In this document: positions 12,601-21,600 of the stretch, one piece after another
Layout: the number at the start of each line of letters is the position of its first letter
How positions within the stretch are numbered: position 1 is the first letter of the stretch
Source: Phoronis pallida
Taxonomy: Eukaryota; Phoronida; Phoronidae
Assembly (NCBI GenBank): GCA_028565715.1
Contig: JAOXYC010022234.1
Coordinates: forward strand, 1 to 24,670
DNA length: 24,670 bases
Direction: 5' to 3'
Notes under the pieces: model-generated
What the model was told of the DNA's origin: nothing
Database searches by the model: none
What the model saw: only the letters and a program-made list of their open reading frames with translations
Translations under genes and position numbers: made by a program

Positions 12601-15600
12601 ATCATCTGATGGCAACCCGCAATTTACCCCTTGACAAAGACATAGGATATACATTGTACGTGATATATTAATGTTTTACTCTGTATAGACAGGCAGAAAA
12701 AGACACACCTTTAGACTTAACAAATCACATGGTATGTAAGGCAACCGAAATTATAATATAAGATCGCTTGAACGTGCACACAAACCCTGCTTATGGTCAT
12801 TTAAGTCACAAAAACAAGTAACCGTGAAACTGCTGAAAAAAACATATAAGGAAGAATTCTGAGCTGGTGGAGCAAAACATTGGTTTAAAGATGAAGATAC
12901 CTTTAGGACATGATTTGGGACACCTTTGTATACACCTTGTTCGGCCATATTGCATAGTTTTGATTCATCAAGTAAAAAAACTTGAGTATTAGCTTTAAAT
13001 AGTGTTAACAAATCCTATTTGCTAATTTTCACTTCATTTATAAGGGCTTTGTAATTTAAAAAGGAGCAACAGACAAAAAAGAAGTGGATCACTTACTTTT
13101 GCATTCAAGGGCATCTCCACTCCAATTTCCGACAGCACCACAGACTCGAGTCAGATTGCCACCAGACGGTTCATAACCTGTGTCGCAGGAGTAGATTGCT
13201 ATGCCTTCATATACAGTTGTGTCTGTTACAAACGTTGTATTGCGGTTGATATCTGGGTTTCCACAGTCTCGTCTTCGGCAGTGAAGTGCGGAGGCATTCC
13301 ATTTTCTATTTGCTTGACATTCGACTGCTTCACTGCCATTAACTTTGACATAACCTCTTGCACAGACAAGAGTTATTATGTCTCTGTATAAAGTCCCATT
13401 GCCAGTTTGAATAGTGTTTGGGTCATCTGACGGCGTTCCACAATTCACTCCTGCACAGAAAATACATTGTTTCGTATCAAAACTAGTAAAGGTTTTCTAC
13501 AATATCGTCGTTTTTCTGTAGCGATTAGTCGCACTTTTTACGTAAACATTGTAAAATTATAAGCGTATCACTTTAATAAAATTATACCTCCGTTCCACGA
13601 AGATTTCTCTGTCAGTAGTGTAAGCTTCGCAATTTTAAACTTTAATTGTCTAATTTCAGTCTTTCTGTTTTCATGAATAACGAGACATGATCCTTGCCCT
13701 CTGAACATTATCATGTTTAGTTAACGTCATTTGCTGCAGATGAGTTTTAGCCTACAGGTTAAAGATACGGTCTCCTCGTTGGTTACGATCTCGGGTCAAA
13801 ATTCAAATCAAGCAGAAATTTTGTGTACAAGTCCTTTGATGAATATAATTAACCGGCATCTTAGGAAAAAAAAAATCATTAAAGGGGTAAATTTGAGCTT
13901 TTTATCATAAAAAAGTGTAAATTTCGAAAACCTTCTCGTACGAGAGGGTTTTTTTTTGGATACAAAGATCTCTAATTTACCCCTTTACCATTATTTTTTG
14001 ACTTTGTTGCAGGTTAATTATATTCATCAAAGGACTCATACACACACAAAATTTCTAGTTGATTTGAATTTTGACCCCAGATCCTCACTAACGAGGAGAC
14101 CGTATCTTTAAGAACTCATCGTTTCAAATACATGTACATGAAGAGTTTTCAGTTGATCGTATTTACTGTATGTAACGCTCATTCAGTGCATTCCAGTAAC
14201 AAAATCAATCATTGCATAACGTGATTTTTTTTCTCAAGCCCAAAATCAAATGTTAAGTTAAACATACTTTGACATTCAAGGGCACTTCCACTCCAATTGC
14301 CCTCAGCACCACAGACTCGAGTCAGATTGCCACCAGACGGTTCATAACCTGTGTCGCAGGAATAATTTGCTACGCTTTCATAAACAGTTGAGTTTGTCAA
14401 CACTCTGGTGTTATCATTACTGTGAGGTTTTCCACAGTCTCGTCTTTGACAGTATAGTGCTGGTTCATCCCATGTTCTGTCAGCTTGGCATACAACTGTT
14501 TCACTCCCATTGACTTTGGTATAACCACGTGCACATGTGAACTTTATGATGTCTTCGAAGAGCGTTTCATTACCAATTTGTATTGTGTTTTCATCGACAC
14601 TCAGAGGACCACATGACACTCCTGGTAATAGACAGCATGGAATTGATTAGAGGCAAAACTACATTGTGGCTCAATTTTTTTGATTATTCGTTACCTTTGT
14701 TGACGGGAATTACGCAGATCAAATAACCAAGTTTCAACACGGACCAAGGTTTTGTAACTGTTGAAACCATATGGGTACTTATGTTACTTACTTTTGCATT
14801 CAAGAGCGTGACCACTCCAATTGCCCTGAGCACCACACACACGGGACAGATTGCCACCAGATGTTTCATAACCTTTGTCACAGGAATAGTTTGCTATGTC
14901 TTCATAAACAGTCGTGTGGACTGTGAACGTTGTATTAGGGTTGCTATCTGGGATTCCACAGTCTTTTCGTCGACATTGAAGTGCAGAGTCATTCCATTGT
15001 CTGTTTGATTGACATACGATTGCTTTGCTTCCATTGACTCTAACATAGCCAAGCGTACATGCAAATATAATGATGTCTTCGAAGAGCGTTCTGTTACCAC
15101 TTTGAATTGTGTTTGAATAAAATGTCGGTAGTTCACATTTTACTTCTAAATAAAGAAAAGAGAATGATATTGTTATTGAAAGTATCAACAGAAAACAATT
15201 TAGCGTGTGTGGACACGTTTTTTTAAACACGTATGTTAAGTACACATCAGGTAGATAGAAAGTGTGCAATGAGACACCATGCCATAATATAGAAATTGAT
15301 CATCGAATACGCGAGAGTGTATTGGAGATAAACACAAATTATGGAAGCGTAACGATTTACCTACACGTAAGAAGTATGGTATTTAACTTACTTTGACATT
15401 CAAGGGCATTTCCACTCCAATTGCCCATAGCACCGCAGACTCGAGTCAGATTACCACCAGACTTTTCATACCCTGTGTCACAGGAGTAGTTTGCGATGCC
15501 TTCATAAACAGTTGTGGTAGTTGTAAATGATGTGTTTGGGTATTTATCAGGGTTTCCACAGTCGCGTCTTTTACAATAGAGTGCGGAGTCATTCCAATTT

Positions 15601-18600
15601 CGGTTTGATTGACATTCAACCACTTTACTTCCATTTACTTTGACATAACCACTCGTACATGTCAACGTTATTATGTCTCTGTAGAGTGTTCCGTTGCCAT
15701 GAAGAACAGTGCCTGGATCTTCTGTTGGCCACCCACAATTTACTCCTGTACAAAAAATATTTCAGGTTGTTAAATGTGTTTTGAGCAGCTTCCATCACAC
15801 TTGAATGATGGAAAACGTAGTTTGATGAATGTTTTGAGTTTCAACAATGAGTTATTCAACAATAGTATAACGGGTATACCTTAGTTATAATCATTTAGGC
15901 GATTTTGAAAATGTTCAAACAAATGAATTCCGACATGAAGCACCATACCATATCAAGATAAGAATATACAAAATGTCTGATATCACATTTTATAGAACAA
16001 GAATTTATCTCGATCGGGTCGCATTTATCTTACTTTTGCATTCCAGAGCGTTTCCACTCCAATTTCCAGTACGATCGCAGACACGTGTCAGATTGCCGCC
16101 AGATGGTTCAAATCCTTCGTCACACGAGTAGTTTGCTCTGCCTTCATAAACAGTGGTGTCGGTTGTAAATGTAGTGTTGGGGTTGCTATCAGGGTCTCCA
16201 CAGTCCCGTCGTTTGCAGTAAAGTGCTGATGCATTCCATTTTCTATTTGCTTGGCAGACGACCGCTTCACTTCCATTAACTTTGACATACCCACTTGCAC
16301 AAGTAAAACTTATTATATCTCTGTATAGAGTCCCATTGCCAGTTTGAACAGTGTTGGGGTCGTCTGATGGCGATCCGCAATTTACTCCTACATAGATAAT
16401 TAGTATAAATCGGCAATATACCTTCAGTGATGCAAAACTTGTTAAAAGTCAAGTTATTTTGACAGTTCAGACGGAAATAAAGATTCTGAACTGTCAAAAA
16501 AGCTTGTCCTTTAATACGTTTTGCATCAGCATTGATAACTATATAAAAATATTAAAAATACACAAACTTAAATAAACATTCAATGTGGAAACCTACAGCA
16601 ATTCATTACACTTGAGCGCACACATGATAGAAACATATTTCCAACTATCACACAGACATCACCGAGTATTTTGAAAAAAACATCATGTAGGCACAAATAA
16701 ATAGATTCCATACATTTTGGTATACATAATTTCCCGCAATATTTCAATAAAAAGATCGGTTAGAAATAAATTACAAAATTGCCTTAAACTTACGTTGGCA
16801 CTCCAGGGCGCCCCCACTCCAGTTTCCATCATGGCCACATGTGCGACTCAGATTGCCACCAGACTGTTCATAACCTAAATCACACGAGTAGTTTGCAACA
16901 CCTTCATAAACAGTTGTGTCGGTCGAGACTCTCGTGTTGATGTTTCTATAAGGGGTACTACAATTTCTTCTTTGACAGAAGAGAGGGGGGTCACTCCATG
17001 TTCTGTTTGCTTGGCAGACAACTGCTATACTCCCATTGACTCGGACGTAGCCACGTGCACACGTAAACCTTATTATGTCTTCGTAAAGTGTTTCATTTCC
17101 AGTCTGAATTGTGTTTGCATCGACTGTCTGAGGTACACAAGACACTCCTGATCATAATTAAAAAACAAAGATAGAATAATTCTGTGGTTATACATACAGT
17201 ACATGTATTTTACAAATTTATCCAGTACCAACTGATATACAAATGCATTATGAACATCATCATATCTTTGCCCAATTGGAAACGCCAAAGCTTGGATTTG
17301 AAGCAGCAACCTTTTTATTAATAGGCTTAGAATATACCTTCAACCACTGAGCTAAAGGCTGAAATTTATGCACGATATGAGTCTTAACACCATCTAATCG
17401 TCTTATACCCATATTTCATTGCAAAGTAGACAATGCACACAGAGATTTTCAAACATTACTTACGTTTACATTCAAGAGCAATGCCACTCCAAGACCCATT
17501 CGAGCCACAGACCCGGGACAAATTGCCACCAGAAGGTTCAAAGCCTGCTTCACATGAGTAATTTGCAGTGCCCTCATAAACAATGGTGTCGACTTTGAAT
17601 GTTGTGTAAGGGTTTCTATCAGGCATTCCACAGTTTTCTCTTTCGCAGTGAGGGGAGGAGTCATTCCATTTTCTGCTTGATTGACATACAATTGCCTCAC
17701 TCCCATTTGCTTTGATATAGCCACTTCCGCAAGCAAACTTCATGATGTCTCCGAAAAGAGTACTGTTGCCACTTTGAATGGAGTTTGAATATACTGTCGG
17801 TGTTTCACATCGTACTCCTGGACGAACATAGAAAATATTGTCGTTGCATTGAACACGATTTTGATGTATTGTGGTATTTGCAAAAAATGGTCACCAATAT
17901 AAAGTTGTTTTTTCATCGAATTTTTAGTGAAAGCTTGAGCAACAAATACGGAGTAAATATAAATATGTAAAATCTGAGGTTGAAGGCTACTAAACTTACT
18001 TTGACATTCAAGGGCACTTCCACTCCAATTGCCTTCAGTACCACATACTCGAGTTAGATTGCCACCAGACGGTTCATAACCTGTGTCGCAAGAGTAGTTT
18101 GCTACGCCTTCAAATACAGTTGTAGTGGTCGAAAATGTCGTGTGTGGATTGCTATTAGGGCTTCCACAGTCTCGTCGTTGACAGAATAGTGCAGAACTAT
18201 TCCATGTTCTGTTTGATTGACATTCAACAACGTCACTTCCATTTACTTTGACATAACCACTCGTACATGTCAACGTAATTATGTCTGTGTAGAGTGTTCC
18301 ATTGCCATGAAGAACAGTGCCTGGATCATCTGATGGTAACCCACAGTTTACCCCTACATATATAGACGATAGACATAATGTTTGAAAAATGCGAGGATTG
18401 ACAACTCTTTATATCGACATATCTATCTTAAAATGTAATGAGGTTTGTATTGTTGAGTTTTCAATACTTGTCGTTGTGATAGTATTAATACTGCGTTTGT
18501 CACGCCTGTCTGTTCGGTCCGTGTAGTGTGTAAGCTGGAAAACAGCCTAAGAACATTCTCGTTATATTTGTCCACAAGCATTACAGTCGAACTAATTAAA

Positions 18601-21600
18601 GGACACAAAAGGAAAATTGATTTCACACGTACAGAGCACAAAGGAATGAAATTTAAAGACATTGAGAATGATTATCCCCGACTTAATATGCAAGGACAAC
18701 GCATTTCAAGAAATCTTGTAGTTCCTATTATGAACTGGCTTAGGTTACACTGTAACTTACGTGTGCACTCAAGGGCGCGTCCACTCCAATTACCCTTAGC
18801 CCCACATACCCGAGTCAGATTGCCACCGGACTGTTCATAACCTGTGTCGCAGGAGTAGTTTGCTATGCCTTCATATAGAGTTGTGGTGGTTATAAATGTT
18901 GTATTTGAGTTGTTATTTGGGTTTCCACAGTCTCGTCGCTGACAGAAGAGTGCGGAGGCATTCCATTTTCTGTTTGCTTGACAGAGGACAACTTCACTTC
19001 CATTTACCTTGACATAGCCTTTTGCACAGACAAGGGCTATCGTGTCTCTGTACAAAGTTCCACTGTTAAGTTGAATAGTGTTTGGATCATCTGATGGCGA
19101 CCCACAGTTCACTCCTGCAAAGAGATATGTTTATTTTAAATATATTGCTGCAAAGGGCACTTAAATAAGCTTTACAAGATGTAAATAGGATTGTTGTCTT
19201 GTCTATGTTCCGACAGCTGTAGGAACATAGAGCTGTCAAGATATAGAGCTGTCGGAACATAGAACCTTTTAGAGAAATAAAAAAGGTTCCGTGTTCCAAA
19301 CATTGTTCGGAATATAGAGCTGTCGGAATATAGACCTGTCCGAACATAGAGCTGTCGGAATATAGAGCTATAGTCCCATTAAACAACAGACAGGCGGGAA
19401 TTGTACTGGGAAAATTATATATTTCAATACTAGAACGTCAGTCCTAAAGCTTTTTTAGTTGTTGTTATTAAAAAGAATTTTTGATGACACATTTAGGTGT
19501 TTAAAACCAGAGTTGACTGTTTCCTGATATTTTTATGGTAGCTTAAAATCTAGTAATTCAAGACAATTAGTTTTGAAAATCAATGTGCTAGACATGGGAG
19601 TAAACCAATGTATTGTAAGGTATCAGGTCAGTTGCCCTATAGTGATGCTCAAAATGCAGGCTTAGAGTAAAACACTCACATTATAAAGTTTTAGTTTAAT
19701 CAAGATTAAGCAGACTACTGGTCTAAACCTTACTTTGGCATTGAAGAGCAGACCCGCTCCAGTTCCCATCGTGACCACATTCTCGAGTCAGATTGCCACC
19801 AGACGGTTCATAACCGGTGTCGCAGGAGTAGTTTGCTATGCCTTCATATACAGTTGTGGTGGTTGACACGCTTGTGTTGACGTTTCGATGGGGGGTTCCA
19901 CAGTCTCGTCGTCGACAATACAGTGGTGAATAACTCCACGTTTTGTTTGCTTGACAGACAACTGATTTACTCCCGTTGAATTGGACATAACCACGTGCAC
20001 ACGAAAATGTTATGATGTCTCCGTAAAGTGTTTCATTTCCAGTCTGCATTGTGTTTTTATCAACTGATGGATTTCCACATGATACCCCTGTTAAAACAGA
20101 GCAAACAAATGATTGCGTATCATCTAACATCCCTGTATATGTATGTTTAACAACATAAACTTTTTTAAAGCTAAAGATTAAATAACACCAACTCAGCTGA
20201 CTGATTTAAAAACCATCGGAAAACCCGATGAAAGTCACATCTGATGGTTATCAATGGCACCGACGGATGAGGTATCTCGCAAAGTCGCAAAACATGAGCA
20301 TGTATGCATGTTTAATATCATATGCAACTTGTATGAGCGGGTTTTCTTTTTGACTTGCCTTTACCGACCATACCAGCACAAACTCAGGTAGAGAGCATTC
20401 TAATCACAGTCAGACTTTATAAAGGAATTTACCAACCTGATACAAATAAACTCAAGCAAACATGATTGATAAAAGAGCTACTGCCACATAAAGCATGTAA
20501 GCAAACCTGACATTGTGCTTTCACTTACTTCTGCATTCAAGGGCATTATCACTCCAATTGCCCTCAGCTTCACAGACTCGAGTCAGATTACCACCAGACT
20601 GTTCATAACCTGTGTCGCATGAGTAGTTTGCTGTGCCTTCATATACAGTTGTGGTGGTTGTAAATGATGTGTTTGGGTTACTATCAGGTTTTCCACAGCT
20701 TCGTCTTTGACAGTGAGGGGAGGAGTCATTCCAGTTTCTGTTTGATTTACATCGAATAGCTTCACTTCCATTGACTTTCACATAGCCACTTGTGCAAACG
20801 AATGTAATGATGTCCCCAAAACGAGTTCCATTGCCGCTTTGAATAGAGTTTGGGTAAACAACTGGAGTTCTACATTTTACTTCTGGAAAAGGACAAAAAG
20901 ATGCTGTGTTAAAAGTCACATAATTAAAGAAATGAGAATACTAAGGCGTATTTGGTGATTAACAAAACTTCACATTCACCGTTATATGAAAAATAAACTT
21001 CCGGTCGTCCATTGATCGAAGTACAGGGCAAAGAAGTTATGCTTTTGTCAAAGTATAAAGTTTTAATCCTATTTCAAAATTGAATCGCAGTTTTTAATAG
21101 TAGTCTCATGATTCAAATAAACCGATTTAGACGGGTATGTAACTTACTTTGACAATCAAGGGGATTACCACTCCAATTACCATTAGCACCACAGACTCGA
21201 GTCAGATTGCCACCAGATGGTTCATAACCTGTGTCGCAGGAGTAGTTTGCTCTGCCTTCATAAACAGTTGTAGTTGTTAAAAACGTTGTGTGGAGGTTGC
21301 TATCTGGATTCCCACAGTCTCGTCTTTGACAGAAAAGCGCAGAGGCATTCCATTGCCTGGTCGATTCACATAGAACTACTTCGCTCCCATTGACTTTAAC
21401 ATAACCACTTGCACAAGTCAGCGAAATTATGTCTCTGTAAAGTGTTCCATTGCCATGAAGAACGGTACCTGGATCATTTGTTGGCAACCCACAGTTTACC
21501 CCTGCACAAACATTTGCAATTACATTATTATGTAAGTTTTCAAATTATGTAACTGCCAAAAGCCAGTAATTTTCCGAAGACATGAACAATCATGACATTC

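Noticed and set aside
12751-13011. Minus-strand 86-codon frame as an extra exon
   Set aside because: No CCP or SMB cysteine pattern and no phase 1-1 splice boundaries; it would interrupt the regular array.
20214-20230. CATCGG/CCGATG hairpin as a regulatory element
   Set aside because: A 6-bp stem is expected by chance in this much sequence and nothing around it supports a role.
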